NCBI RefSeq assembly: GCF_000026145.1
Contig: NC_009445.1
Coordinates: 2,108,001-2,172,000, forward strand
Length of the DNA stretch: 64,000 nt
From: Bradyrhizobium sp. ORS 278
Lineage (GTDB): Bacteria > Pseudomonadota > Alphaproteobacteria > Rhizobiales > Xanthobacteraceae
Direction: 5' to 3'
Shown: one piece after another, positions 45,479-54,375 of the stretch
How the letters are laid out: each line of letters begins with the position of its first letter
Numbering within the stretch: the first letter of the stretch is position 1
Program-made: the position numbers and the translations under genes
Notes under the pieces: generated by a model
Database searches by the model: none
Told to the model about the DNA's origin: nothing
The model's input: the letters and a program-made list of their open reading frames with translations, nothing else

Positions 45479-46381
45479 ATGTTGGCGTCCACGGTCACCG
45501 GCGCGCTGCAGGAGCAGGGCCGCGCCAAGGTCAATCTCACGCTGCGCGTCGTCGGCCGCCGCGCCGACGGCTATCATGATCTCGAAAGCGTGGTGGCGTT
45601 CGCCGACTGCGCCGACCAGCTCACGCTGGCGCCGAGCCCGGAGCTCACGCTGACCACCACCGGGCCGCTGGCGGACGCGTGCGGCGACACTTCGGACAAT
45701 CTCGTGCTCAAGGCGGCGCGCCTGCTCGCTGAGGCCGTTCCCGGCCTGACGCTCGGCGCCTTCACTCTGGAGAAGGTGCTGCCGGTGGCCGCCGGCATCG
45801 GCGGCGGCTCGGCCGACGCGGCGGCCGCGCTGCGGCTGCTGGCGAGGCTGAACGGTCTGTCCCTCGATGATCCGCGCCTGCAGGCGGTGGCGCTGAAGAC
45901 CGGTGCCGACGTGCCGGTCTGCGTGCCCTCGCGCGCCTGCACCATGACCGGCGTCGGCGAGAACCTGCAGCCGCTGGCGTTGCCCGTCCTGCCGTGCGTG
46001 ATGATCAACCCGCGCGTGCCGGTCGCGACCAAGGACGTGTTCCAGGCGCTCGGGCTGAAGCCGGGCGATCTGCTGGTCGGGGTGAGCGACGTGCTGGCGG
46101 CGCCAGCGTGGCCGAAGGCTGGCGCGTCGATTGGCGATTGGGTCGCGGCGCTCGACCAGGTGAAGAACGATCTCGAGCCCCCGGCGCTGAAGGTGCAGCC
46201 GATCATCGGTACCGTGCTCGATGCGCTGCGTGCGAGCAACGGAGTGCTGCTGGCGCGGATGTCCGGCTCCGGCGCGACGTGCTTTGCGATCTATGGCGGC
46301 GATGCTGATGCGAAGATCGCGGGTGCCGCGATCGCAGCGGCGCATCCCGAATGGTGGGTGCATGCGGGCACGCTGAGCTAA
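45479..46381 (+). CDS. ispE: 4-diphosphocytidyl-2-C-methyl-D-erythritol kinase
   Basis: The ATP-dependent kinase of the methylerythritol phosphate isoprenoid pathway. It is a 300-residue GHMP kinase: AKVNLTLRVVGRRADGYHDL opens the chain, the ATP loop is PVAAGIGGGSADAAAAL at about 101-117 and the C-terminal motif is MSGSGATCFAI near residue 262. Length is normal. It converges on the polyprenyl diphosphate synthase gene across a repeat element; both serve isoprenoid synthesis. Confidence 0.97.
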   Translation: MLASTVTGALQEQGRAKVNLTLRVVGRRADGYHDLESVVAFADCADQLTLAPSPELTLTTTGPLADACGDTSDNLVLKAARLLAEAVPGLTLGAFTLEKVLPVAAGIGGGSADAAAALRLLARLNGLSLDDPRLQAVALKTGADVPVCVPSRACTMTGVGENLQPLALPVLPCVMINPRVPVATKDVFQALGLKPGDLLVGVSDVLAAPAWPKAGASIGDWVAALDQVKNDLEPPALKVQPIIGTVLDALRASNGVLLARMSGSGATCFAIYGGDADAKIAGAAIAAAHPEWWVHAGTLS

Positions 46382-46415
46382 CTAATTAATCGCCGCGAAA
46401 CGACTATCCAATACA

Positions 46416-46578
46416 GCGCCCTCGCCCCTTGTGGGAGAGGGCATGTATGACAGATCAACGAGCTCGCTTGGGTGAGGGGTCTGTTTCCGCAAGCTCGGTG
46501 TTCGCGGAGAGATACCCCTCACCCAACCGAGCCCGTGGATGGTCCGGCGATGCCCTCTCCCACAAGGGGCGAGGGCGC
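46416..46578. repeat. MITE-like element with perfect 27-bp terminal inverted repeats
   Basis: The left end at 46416-46442 and the right end at 46552-46578 are exact reverse complements over 27 bases. Inside them TTGGGTGAGGGGT and ACCCCTCACCCAA form a second perfect inverted repeat, and TCCGC/GCGGA a central hairpin. No target duplication is visible. It fills the convergent gap between ispE and the polyprenyl synthase gene. Confidence 0.85.
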
Positions 46579-46642
46579 ATTCACCGGCACCGCGTGCGCG
46601 GGGGGCATGACAGCGTCAGTGGGGCAGGCATACGACCGCGAA

Positions 46643-47653
46643 CTAATGCGACCGCGCCAGACAGAACGCCACGACCTGCTCCAGCGCGGTCTTCATCGGC
46701 GAGGCCGGGAACAGCGCGAGCGCATCCACGGCCATGGCGCCGTAATGATGCGCGCGGCTGATCGTGTCCTCGAGCGCGCGGTGCTTGTTCATCAGGCCGA
46801 TGGCGTGATCGAGATCGCTGTCATTGATCTCGCCGCGCTCCAGCGACTTGATCCAGAACGCGCGCTCGCTGTCGCTGCCGCGGCGGAAGGCGAGCACCAC
46901 GGGCAGCGTGATCTTGCCCTCGCGGAAATCGTCGCCGACATTCTTGCCGAGCTTGGCGGCCTTGCCGCCATAGTCGAGCACGTCGTCGACGAGCTGGAAG
47001 GCGATGCCGAGGTTCATGCCGAACGAGCGCGACGCGGTCTGCTCGGCCTTGGGGCGGTCGGCGAGCACGGGTCCGACCTCGCAGGCGGCGGCGAACAATT
47101 CCGCGGTCTTGCCGCGGATGACGGCGAGATATTCGTCCTCCGTCGTCGCGGTGTTCTTGGCGGCGGCGAGCTGCATCACCTCGCCCTCGGCGATGGTGGC
47201 GGCGGCCGCCGAGAGGATGTCGAGCGCGCGCAGCGAGCCGACCTCGACCATCATGCGGAACGCCTGTCCGAGCAGGAAGTCGCCGACCAGCACACTGGCC
47301 TCGTTGCCCCACAGCATGCGCGCGGACAATTTGCCGCGGCGCATTTCACTTTCATCAACCACGTCGTCATGCAGCAAAGTCGCGGTGTGCATGAACTCGA
47401 CGGCAGCAGCGAGCTTGACGTGACCGTCGCCGGCATACTCGGTGAGATGCGCCATCGCGAGCGTCAGCATCGGGCGCAGCCGCTTGCCTCCCGAGGAGAT
47501 CAGGTGGTTGGCGACCTCTGGAATCATCGTCACGTCGGAGCCGGTGCGCGACAGGATCGTGGCGTTGACTCGTTCCATGTCGGCTGTGACCAGCCCGACC
47601 AGCCCATCGATGGAGGCGCCCGATGGACTCTCGAAAGGTACGATAACCGCCAC
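46643..47653 (-). CDS. Polyprenyl diphosphate synthase, octaprenyl type
   Basis: Makes the long isoprenoid side chain, probably for ubiquinone. From the GTG at 47653, with GGAGA five bases upstream, the protein has 336 residues. The first aspartate-rich motif is LLHDDVVDESEMRRGK, the second QLVDDVLDYGG, and GGKRLRPML marks the substrate-binding N terminus. Chain length cannot be read reliably from the sequence, but the size and the RTGSDVTMIPEVANHLISSG start (partly quoted) fit octaprenyl or decaprenyl synthases of alphaproteobacteria. It diverges from the DUF2007 gene. Confidence 0.94.
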   Translation of the reverse strand: MAVIVPFESPSGASIDGLVGLVTADMERVNATILSRTGSDVTMIPEVANHLISSGGKRLRPMLTLAMAHLTEYAGDGHVKLAAAVEFMHTATLLHDDVVDESEMRRGKLSARMLWGNEASVLVGDFLLGQAFRMMVEVGSLRALDILSAAAATIAEGEVMQLAAAKNTATTEDEYLAVIRGKTAELFAAACEVGPVLADRPKAEQTASRSFGMNLGIAFQLVDDVLDYGGKAAKLGKNVGDDFREGKITLPVVLAFRRGSDSERAFWIKSLERGEINDSDLDHAIGLMNKHRALEDTISRAHHYGAMAVDALALFPASPMKTALEQVVAFCLARSH

Positions 47654-47785
47654 GCTTGTCTCCGATTTTGCTATGCTCGAAACGACAATAGAAACTGCGG
47701 CCGCGGGCGGCAAGGGCGGACACGGAACCTTGACCCGAGCCTTTGGAAGCCCTGCTTGACCCTGGCGCGCGTGGAGACATAACGA

Positions 47786-48013
47786 TTGAAGGAATTGGTT
47801 CGGACCAACGATATCGTGCTGGTTTCAGCAATCGGAGCGCTGCTCGACGGCGCTGATATCCATCATCTCGTCCTCGACCAGAACATGAGCATCATAGAGG
47901 GCTCACTCGGCATCCTGCCGCGTCGAATCCTCGTGCATGAGGATGACAATCTGCAGGCCCGGCGGCTGCTCACCGAGGCCGGGCTGGCGCACGAACTGCG
48001 ACCCGATGAGTGA
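47786..48013 (+). CDS. DUF2007 domain protein
   Basis: A 75-residue protein starting at TTG. The family pattern is visible as MKELVRTNDIVLVSAIGALL, then the ILPRRILVHEDDNLQAR block. DUF2007 proteins are described as putative signal-transducing proteins with a ferredoxin-like fold, and their function is unknown. The end overlaps the TrmN6-like gene by eight bases, so the two are coupled. It is transcribed away from the polyprenyl synthase gene, 132 bases between the starts. Confidence 0.85.
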   Translation: MKELVRTNDIVLVSAIGALLDGADIHHLVLDQNMSIIEGSLGILPRRILVHEDDNLQARRLLTEAGLAHELRPDE

Positions 48014-48779
48014 GGCCGGCGCGACGTCGGAGGATGCCGTGCTCGGCGGCCGCCTGCGGCTGCGCCAGCCGACCTCGGGCCATCGCGCCGGTCATGACGC
48101 GATCCTGCTGGCGGCCGCGACGGCTGCGCGGGCAGGCGATCGTGTCGTCGATCTCGGCGCGGGCGTGGGGACGGCCGGGCTGGCGCTGGCGCGGCGTGTC
48201 GATGGTCTGGCGCTGATGCTGGTGGAGCGCGAGCCGCATCTTGCCGAGCTCGCGCGTGACAATGCGCGTGCGAATGATCTGCAGGCCGATGTCATCGCGC
48301 TGGACGTAACAAGCGAGGCCGCCGCGTTTGCCGCAGCAGGCCTCGGGTCCGACAGTGTTGACGTCGTGCTGATGAATCCGCCGTTCCATGATGCCGCGCG
48401 ACACCGCGCCTCGCCCGACACTGCGCGTGCCGGCGCGCACATGGCGAAGGCGACCACGCTGGAGCTGTGGACGCATGCCGCGCGGCGAATGCTGAAATCC
48501 GGGGGCGCGCTGACCTTGATCTGGCGGGCCGATGGGCTGAGTGACGTCCTGGCAGCTTTGGCGCGCGGCTACGGCAGCCTGGCGCTGCAACCGGTGCATG
48601 GGCAGGCTGGAAAGCCTGCAATCCGTATCCTGGTGAGGGCCGTTAAGGGCGGGCGGGCGCCGACGCAGATCCTGCCCGGTGTGGTGCTCAATGAAGCGGC
48701 AGGTGTGCCGAATGACGAGGTTGTTCGGGTGCTGGAGGGGCAGGGGGCGCTGGCGCTGGCCGGCCCCCTGAACGGTTGA
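48006..48779 (+). CDS. TrmN6-like tRNA (adenine-N6) methyltransferase
   Basis: A 257-residue class I methyltransferase. Motif I is VVDLGAGVGTAGLAL at about 43-57, and the N6-adenine motif NPPF lies in VVLMNPPFHD. The N-terminal LRQPTSGHRAGHDAILLAA resembles the TrmN6 family that modifies A37 of tRNA1-Val. The exact RNA target in this organism is unproven. It starts within the DUF2007 gene (eight-base overlap) and ends 13 bases before a small minus-strand gene. Confidence 0.88.
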   Translation: MSEAGATSEDAVLGGRLRLRQPTSGHRAGHDAILLAAATAARAGDRVVDLGAGVGTAGLALARRVDGLALMLVEREPHLAELARDNARANDLQADVIALDVTSEAAAFAAAGLGSDSVDVVLMNPPFHDAARHRASPDTARAGAHMAKATTLELWTHAARRMLKSGGALTLIWRADGLSDVLAALARGYGSLALQPVHGQAGKPAIRILVRAVKGGRAPTQILPGVVLNEAAGVPNDEVVRVLEGQGALALAGPLNG

Positions 48780-48792
48780 TCGGGGTCCGACG

Positions 48793-48891
48793 TTATTGTG
48801 TCTGCGCCTCCGACCGGCGTTCGGTTACCGACGTGAAGTGGATGGCCGTCAAGAGAGTACCGATCAGCAGCATCAACAGGTAGACCTTCAT
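48793..48891 (-). CDS. 32-residue single-pass membrane peptide
   Basis: A short frame on the minus strand reading MKVYLLMLLIGTLLTAIHFT, then SVTERRSEAQTQ. GGAGGA lies five bases before the ATG, the best ribosome site in this part of the window. Residues 3-18 form a membrane segment with a charged, soluble tail. It is divergent from the S49 protease gene and converges on the TrmN6-like gene. No function is known. Its size makes it invisible to usual gene calling. Confidence 0.65.
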   Translation of the reverse strand: MKVYLLMLLIGTLLTAIHFTSVTERRSEAQTQ

Positions 48892-49013
48892 GAATTCCTC
48901 CGCCGCACTCTGCAACTTGTTCAGCCGTGCAATTGCCCAGGCCATTGCAAGGCTTGTTCCAGCCTATTGAATGGCAGCGGCGCGATAAAAAGTGGTTAAT
49001 CCGAGGTAACAGG

Positions 49014-49931
49014 ATGGTGGACAAATTGACACAACCCAGCGATGCAGCGGGGCCTTTTGATCGGTTGAAGGCGCTGCTGCCGGCGCGGCTGCGCGGCGCG
49101 CCGGTGGTGCCCGTGGTCCGCCTGTCCGGCGTGATCGGCGCGGTCACGCCGCTGCGACCGGGGCTCACGCTGGCCGGTGTCGCCAAGATGCTCGAGCGCG
49201 CGTTCTCGATGCGCAACGCCAAGGCGGTGGCGCTGGTGATCAACTCGCCCGGCGGCTCGCCGGTGCAGTCTCGCCAGATCTATCTGCGCATCCGCCAGCT
49301 CGCCGCCGAGAAGAAGCTCCCGGTGCTCGTCTTCGTCGAGGATGTCGCGGCGTCCGGCGGCTACATGATCGCCTGCGCGGGCGACGAGATCTTTTGCGAC
49401 CCGTCTTCGATCGTCGGCTCGATCGGCGTCGTCGGCGGCTCGTTCGGCCTGCAGGATCTGATCAAGAGGATCGGCATCGAGCGCAGGCTGTACACGGCCG
49501 GCGAGCACAAGGCGATGCTCGATCCCTTCCTGCCCGAGAATCCGGACGACGTGGCACGGCTGAAGAAGATCCAGCGCGAGATCCACGCGCTGTTCATCTC
49601 GCTGGTCAAGGAGAGCCGCACAAACCGGCTGAAGGGTGCCGACGATTTGCTGTTCACGGGCGAGTACTGGGCCGGCGATACCGCGGTGACGCTCGGCCTG
49701 GCGGATGCGATCGGCGACCTGCGCGCCGTGCTGCGCGCCCGGTTCGGGGACAAGGTCGCGATGCCCGTGGTGGCACCGGCTGGCGGCCTGCTGTCCGGCC
49801 TGCTCGGCCGCAAGTCCGCAGGCGCCGGCAGCCTGACCGCGCAAGGTTTGGGAATCGGCTGGTCGGGGCTCGCCGAGGAGCTGATCTCCGCGGCCGAAAC
49901 CCGCGCCATCTGGGCCCGATTTGGCTTTTGA
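49014..49931 (+). CDS. S49 family serine protease, SppA-like
   Basis: A 305-residue protein of the signal-peptide-peptidase A/SohB class. The nucleophile is Ser114 in VAASGGYMI and the base is Lys166 in GEHKAMLDPF, the Ser-Lys dyad of the family; INSPGGSPVQSRQIY at about 78-92 forms part of the fold. Size corresponds to the short SppA form. Family enzymes degrade leftover signal peptides or membrane protein fragments. No clear N-terminal membrane anchor is seen, unlike E. coli SppA. The ATG at 49014 has GAGGTAACAGG upstream. Confidence 0.9.
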   Translation: MVDKLTQPSDAAGPFDRLKALLPARLRGAPVVPVVRLSGVIGAVTPLRPGLTLAGVAKMLERAFSMRNAKAVALVINSPGGSPVQSRQIYLRIRQLAAEKKLPVLVFVEDVAASGGYMIACAGDEIFCDPSSIVGSIGVVGGSFGLQDLIKRIGIERRLYTAGEHKAMLDPFLPENPDDVARLKKIQREIHALFISLVKESRTNRLKGADDLLFTGEYWAGDTAVTLGLADAIGDLRAVLRARFGDKVAMPVVAPAGGLLSGLLGRKSAGAGSLTAQGLGIGWSGLAEELISAAETRAIWARFGF

Positions 49932-50035
49932 GCCCTCCCGCGCCATTTTGCCCCCTGCAATCCGGATTGCAGGGGGAACCGGGATCGGCGACAATGCGAG
50001 TCGGGGTGGCTTTCCTCATGAACAAGGATCGATCG

Positions 50036-50227
50036 ATGCCGCCGTTCGTCGCTGTCGCGGGTATGCTGGGCGGGCTTGCCGCGGTTCGCTGGGCCTACAA
50101 GACCGCTCAGAAGATCAACCGCGAGCTCGAGGAGATGCGGCTGGCGCGTGCCGCCGAGGCCGCACAGCCCACCGAGATCAAGACCTTGCGCCGCGACCCC
50201 GTCACGGGCGCCTACCGGCCGGGCTGA
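50036..50227 (+). CDS. Small protein with N-terminal hydrophobic segment
   Basis: A 63-residue frame starting at ATG with AAGGA seven bases before it. The first 20 residues (MPPFVAVAGMLGGLAAVRWA) are hydrophobic, followed by a charged helix (TAQKINRELEEMRLARAAEAA) and a tail ending LRRDPVTGAYRPG. The pattern suggests a membrane-anchored helix. It is unrelated to the S49 protease by sequence. A strong intrinsic terminator follows 19 bases after the stop codon, which supports that it is a real gene. Confidence 0.65.
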   Translation: MPPFVAVAGMLGGLAAVRWAYKTAQKINRELEEMRLARAAEAAQPTEIKTLRRDPVTGAYRPG

Positions 50228-50245
50228 CGCCGCCCACTGCAATCG

Positions 50246-50272
50246 AAACGGCGGCCTCCGCCGCCGTTTTGT
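50246..50272 (+). terminator. Intrinsic terminator before glyQ
   Basis: AAACGGCGGC at 50246-50255 pairs exactly with GCCGCCGTTT at 50260-50269 around a CTCC loop and runs into four Ts. It closes the transcript of the S49 protease and small protein genes. Confidence 0.8.
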
Positions 50273-50344
50273 CCGCCCCTTTGCCTTGATTCCTGAGGTC
50301 CTCGCCGATACGGTCCGCGCGCTTTTCAGACCCGCGAAAGACCG

Positions 50345-51286
50345 ATGCCGACGATGGATTCGCTGCCTCCGCATATGCGCCCCGAACGTTCGTTCCAGGG
50401 CTTCATCCTGGCCCTGCAACGCTTCTGGGCCGAACAGGGCTGCGTGATCCTGCAGCCCTACGACATGGAGATGGGCGCCGGCACCTTCCATCCCGCGACG
50501 ACCTTGCGCGCGCTCGGGCCGAAGCCGTGGAATGCGGCCTACGTGCAGCCGTCGCGGCGGCCGAAGGACGGCCGCTACGGCGAGAATCCGAACCGGATGC
50601 AGCACTACTACCAGTTCCAGGTGATCATGAAGCCGTCGCCGCCGAACCTTCAGGAGCTGTACCTGAAGTCGCTCGGCGCGATCGGCATCGACGCCGCCGT
50701 GCACGACATCCGCTTCGTCGAGGACGATTGGGAAAGCCCGACGCTCGGCGCCTGGGGCCTCGGCTGGGAGTGCTGGTGCGACGGCATGGAGGTGTCGCAG
50801 TTCACCTATTTCCAGCAGGTCGCGGGCTTCGAATGCGCGCCGGTCGCGGGCGAACTGACCTACGGCCTCGAGCGCCTCGCGATGTACGTGCAGGGCGTCG
50901 ACCGCGTCTACGACCTCAACTTCAACGGCCGCGACGGCGACGCCAAGGTCACCTATGGCGACGTCTTCCTGCAGGCCGAGCAGGAATATTCGCGGCACAA
51001 TTTCGAGCACGCCGACACCGCGGTGCTGTTCGAGCAGTTCAAGATGGCCGAGAGCGCCTGCCGGAAGTATCTCGACGCCGGCTGGCGTGACGGCAACCGC
51101 AAAGAGCATCTGATGGCGCTGCCGGCCTACGATCAGTGCATCAAGGCCAGCCACGTCTTCAACCTGCTCGATGCCCGCGGCGTCATCTCCGTCACCGAGC
51201 GGCAGAGCTACATTTTGCGCGTGCGCGAATTGGCCAAGGCCTGCGGCGAGGCCTGGCTGCATACCGAAGCCGGAGGGGCATCATGA
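50345..51286 (+). CDS. glyQ: Glycine-tRNA ligase alpha subunit
   Basis: The catalytic alpha chain of the tetrameric bacterial glycyl-tRNA synthetase. It has 313 residues, the usual size. The core begins [20 protein letters not shown] at about residue 11, followed by [18 protein letters not shown] and the class II motif block around [19 protein letters not shown] (partly quoted). Two ATGs at 50345 and 50354 are possible starts. The stop codon overlaps the ATG of the CDGSH gene, and glyS starts 126 bases after that, so all three form one operon. Confidence 0.97.
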   Translation: MPTMDSLPPHMRPERSFQGFILALQRFWAEQGCVILQPYDMEMGAGTFHPATTLRALGPKPWNAAYVQPSRRPKDGRYGENPNRMQHYYQFQVIMKPSPPNLQELYLKSLGAIGIDAAVHDIRFVEDDWESPTLGAWGLGWECWCDGMEVSQFTYFQQVAGFECAPVAGELTYGLERLAMYVQGVDRVYDLNFNGRDGDAKVTYGDVFLQAEQEYSRHNFEHADTAVLFEQFKMAESACRKYLDAGWRDGNRKEHLMALPAYDQCIKASHVFNLLDARGVISVTERQSYILRVRELAKACGEAWLHTEAGGAS

Positions 51287-51528
51287 GCGAACCAGCGATC
51301 GGCGGCCGGACGCCGCTTCCCATCGAGGTCGAGGCGGGCAAGGACTATTGGTGGTGCACCTGCGGGAAATCCGCCAAGCAGCCGTTCTGTGACGGCAGCC
51401 ATGCGGGCTCCTCCTTCGCGCCGATGCAATACACGGCCCCTGAAACCAAGAAGGCGTTCTTCTGCACATGCAAGCGCACCGCCAATGCGCCGCTGTGCGA
51501 CGGAGCGCATTCGAAGCTGCCGGCGTGA
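51283..51528 (+). CDS. Double CDGSH iron-sulfur protein
   Basis: An 81-residue protein with two CDGSH zinc-finger-like domains: [16 protein letters not shown] at about 25-40 and [16 protein letters not shown] at about 62-77. Each supplies three cysteines and one histidine, enough for two 2Fe-2S clusters. Such small proteins are found in many bacteria and are thought to handle iron-sulfur clusters or electrons. It overlaps glyQ by four bases (ATGA) and lies between the two glycyl-tRNA synthetase genes. The link between the clusters and translation is unexplained. Confidence 0.92.
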   Translation: MSEPAIGGRTPLPIEVEAGKDYWWCTCGKSAKQPFCDGSHAGSSFAPMQYTAPETKKAFFCTCKRTANAPLCDGAHSKLPA

Positions 51529-51653
51529 CGGTCGCCGCGGGATCTCCCGGAGATCCCGGCGCGGTTCACCCTGACGGTTCTCACAAGTGACGGCGAGTTG
51601 TCTCGCCGTGCTCCATCCTGTTTGCGCCTCACGTCGCGCCAAGAGCGGTTGCA

Positions 51654-53972
51654 ATGCCCGATCTCCTTCTCGAACTGTTCTCCGAAGAAATCCCCGCGCG
51701 CATGCAGGCCAAGGCGGCCGACGATCTGCGCCGCATGGTGACCGACAAGCTCGTCGCCGAGGGCCTGGTCTACGAGGGCGCCAAGGCATTTGCGACGCCG
51801 CGCCGGCTGGCGCTGACTGTGCACGGCATCCCGGCGCGGCAGGCGGATCTGAAGGAAGAGCGCAAGGGGCCGCGCGTCGGCGGACCCGATGCGGCGATCC
51901 AGGGGTTTCTCAAGGCCACGGGTCTCGCCTCGCTCGAAGAGGCGACGATCCAGCGCGATCCGAAGAAGGGCGATTTCTACGTCGCGCTGATCGAGAAGCC
52001 CGGCCGCGCCACGCTCGACGTGCTCGCCGAGATGCTGCCGGTGATCGTGCGCACCTTCCCGTGGCCGAAGTCGATGCGCTGGGGCCAGCGCTCGGAGAAG
52101 CCGGGCGCGCTGAGCTGGGTGCGGCCGCTGCACGCGATCACCGCGACTTTCGGGCTGGAGACCGAGGAGCCCGATGTCATAAGCTTCGCCGTCGACGGCA
52201 TCGAGGCCGGGCAGACCACCTATGGCCACCGCTTCCTGGCGCCATCGGCGTTCACCGTGCGCCGCTTCGAGGACTACGAAGCAAAACTGCTCGACGCCAA
52301 GGTCGTGCTCGACCCGCAGCGCCGCAAGGACACCATCGTCACCGACGCCAAGCAGCTCGCCTTCGCGCAGGGCTATGAGCTGGTCGAGGATCCCGTCCTG
52401 CTCGACGAGGTCGCGGGCCTGGTCGAATGGCCGGTCGTGCTGATGGGCTCGTTCGATCCGGAGTATCTGAAGGTCCCGGGCGAGGTGATCCGCGCCACCA
52501 TCCGCAACAACCAGAAATGCTTCGTGGTCCGCGACCCCAAGACGGGCGGGCTGGCGCCAAAGTTCATCCTGACCGCCAACATCGAGGCGACCGACGGCGG
52601 CAAGACCATCATCGCCGGCAACGAGCGCGTCATCCGCGCGCGGCTGTCGGACGCGAAGTTCTTCTACGAGACGGACCTGAAGACCAAGCTCGAGGACCGG
52701 CTGCCGAAGTTCGAGCAGATCGTGTTCCACGAGAAGCTGGGCACGCAGGCCGCGCGCATCGCACGCATCGAGAAGCTCGCCGCCGAGATCGCGCCGATGG
52801 TCGGCGCCGACGCCGCGAAGACCGCGCGCGCGGCGAAGCTTGCGAAAGCCGATCTGCTGACGGAGGTCGTCGGCGAGTTTCCGGAAGTACAGGGCCTGAT
52901 GGGCAAGTACTACGCGCTCGCCCAGGGCGAGGACGCCTCGGTCGCCGCCGCGTGCGAGGAGCACTACAAGCCGCAGGGTCCGGGTGATCGCGTGCCGGCC
53001 GACCCGGTGAGCGTGGCCGTGGCACTGGCGGACAAGCTCGATACGCTGGTCGGGTTCTGGGCCATCGACGAGAAGCCGACGGGCTCGAAGGATCCGTACG
53101 CGCTGAGGCGTGCAGCGCTGGGTGTGATCCGAATCATCTTGGAGAATGATCTCCGCGTTCATCTCGCCGATATCTGCGGGCCCGCGTTCTTCGATCTGGC
53201 GACGGCAATTCGCGCGCGCGAGGTCGGGAATGAAGTGGAGCAGGCGGAAAGTGGTGAAAAGCCTGGGTTAACTCGTTTTGTTGTGAGAGTGGATGCGCAA
53301 ACGTTCGGCACGCGTAGCGTCCCAGTGAAAGTTGTCGATCTCATCTCGTTCTTCGCCGACCGTCTCAAAGTCCAGCTTCGCGAGCAAGGCGCGCGGCACG
53401 ATCTTGTCGATGCCGTCTTCGCCACATCACCCTCCCCGTGGTGGAGATCGGATGCGGCGAGGAGCGGTGCAGGCAGGCTTGATCTCATCGAGGCAGCCGG
53501 CAGCGAAGAGGCCCTTGATCGTGAGCCGTCGCAGGAAGAGGAGATGAAAGACGATCTCCTGATGGTCGTGCGCCGCGTCGAGGCGCTCGGAAAATTCCTC
53601 GACAGCGACGACGGCAAGAACCTGCTCGCCGGCACCAAGCGCGCCTCCAACATCCTCGCGATCGAGGAGAAGAAGGACAAGCGCAAGTTCGACGGCGCGC
53701 CGGATGCGGCGCTCTACAAGCTCGACGAGGAGAAGGCGCTGGCCAGGGCGATCGGCGAGGTCGGCGCGGAAGCCGGCGCGGCCGTCGCCAAGGAGGATTT
53801 TGCCGCGGCGATGCGCGCGATGGCCAAGCTCCGCCCGGCGGTCGATGCGTTCTTCGACAAGGTCAAGGTCAACGACGATGACGCCGCGATCCGTGAGAAC
53901 CGGCTGAAGCTGTTGAACGAGATCCGCAGCGCCACGCGCGCGGTGGCGGATTTCTCGAAGATCGAGGGCTGA
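51654..53972 (+). CDS. glyS: Glycine-tRNA ligase beta subunit, with an unusual linker and insertion
   Basis: The beta chain recognises tRNA-Gly and is needed for the alpha chain to act. It starts [21 protein letters not shown], the standard opening, and carries the HD-type and anticodon-binding DALR domains. At 772 residues it is longer than most family members (about 690-720). The extra length is near 53236-53545: a linker with lower GC than the rest, then about 40 residues ([20 protein letters not shown] and on to EEEMK) between VDAVFA and [10 protein letters not shown], which are normally close together. The reading frame is intact. Confidence 0.95.
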   Translation: MPDLLLELFSEEIPARMQAKAADDLRRMVTDKLVAEGLVYEGAKAFATPRRLALTVHGIPARQADLKEERKGPRVGGPDAAIQGFLKATGLASLEEATIQRDPKKGDFYVALIEKPGRATLDVLAEMLPVIVRTFPWPKSMRWGQRSEKPGALSWVRPLHAITATFGLETEEPDVISFAVDGIEAGQTTYGHRFLAPSAFTVRRFEDYEAKLLDAKVVLDPQRRKDTIVTDAKQLAFAQGYELVEDPVLLDEVAGLVEWPVVLMGSFDPEYLKVPGEVIRATIRNNQKCFVVRDPKTGGLAPKFILTANIEATDGGKTIIAGNERVIRARLSDAKFFYETDLKTKLEDRLPKFEQIVFHEKLGTQAARIARIEKLAAEIAPMVGADAAKTARAAKLAKADLLTEVVGEFPEVQGLMGKYYALAQGEDASVAAACEEHYKPQGPGDRVPADPVSVAVALADKLDTLVGFWAIDEKPTGSKDPYALRRAALGVIRIILENDLRVHLADICGPAFFDLATAIRAREVGNEVEQAESGEKPGLTRFVVRVDAQTFGTRSVPVKVVDLISFFADRLKVQLREQGARHDLVDAVFATSPSPWWRSDAARSGAGRLDLIEAAGSEEALDREPSQEEEMKDDLLMVVRRVEALGKFLDSDDGKNLLAGTKRASNILAIEEKKDKRKFDGAPDAALYKLDEEKALARAIGEVGAEAGAAVAKEDFAAAMRAMAKLRPAVDAFFDKVKVNDDDAAIRENRLKLLNEIRSATRAVADFSKIEG

Positions 53973-54030
53973 GCGGCCCTTGATCGCTTCGCTGCGCTCG
54001 AGATGAAGGAGGGGGAGCGACATCCCCCGC

Positions 54031-54132
54031 TGTCATGCCCGCGCAGGCGGGCATCCAGTACGCCGCCGCGTATCGGTTAAATCACAATCGTCTCGGCGTA
54101 CTGGATCACCCGGTCAAGCCGGGCGATGACAG
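54031..54132. repeat. Palindromic repeat, family A
   Basis: The left arm GTCATGCCCGCGCAGGCGGG continues to CATCCAGTACGCCG; the right arm has CGGCGTACTGGATCACCCGG and ends in a GGGCGATGACA. The two arms carry different central hairpins, GCCCGCGCAGGCGGGC and CCCGGTCAAGCCGGG, so the element looks recombined from two variants. Confidence 0.8.
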
Positions 54133-54163
54133 CAGTGACTGTAGGATCAAGCCTGCCGCACGC

Positions 54164-54262
54164 GTCATTGCGAGGCGCTCTTGCGCCGAAGCAATCCAGG
54201 GGCCGTGCAGGCAGACTGTCCGTGTGGCCCCTGGATCGCTTCGCTGGCGCTCGCGATGACGA
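54164..54262. repeat. Palindromic repeat, family B
   Basis: GTCATTGCGAGGCGCTCTTG with GAAGCAATCCAGGGGCC on the left faces GGCCCCTGGATCGCTTCGCT with CTCGCGATGACG on the right. It lies 32 bases after a family A element. Confidence 0.8.
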
Positions 54263-54280
54263 CCGGAGCTAACAGCGTTC

Positions 54281-54323
54281 CAAAAAAAGTAAGCCCCGCC
54301 CGGCGGGGGGAACCGGGCAGGGC
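54281..54323 (-). terminator. Intrinsic terminator of the DUF1236 gene
   Basis: On the minus strand GCCCTGCCCGG pairs with CCGGGCGGGGC (one G-T wobble) over a nine-base loop and is followed by TTACTTTTTTT. Stem coordinates are 54313-54323 and 54293-54303. Confidence 0.85.
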
Positions 54324-54375
54324 CTTTACATCTGGCCGCTTGCGGGGGCGTTGGCGACCAAATGCAGCTCGATAA

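Larger units (their letters stand above)
53973..54375. other. Convergent gap between glyS and the DUF1236 gene
   Basis: About 400 bases filled almost completely by two palindromic repeats of different families and, next to the DUF1236 gene, its terminator. No gene is present. Confidence 0.75.

Noticed and set aside
49361..51262. A 633-codon frame opposite the S49 protease and glyQ
   Set aside because: Shadow of two well-identified genes.
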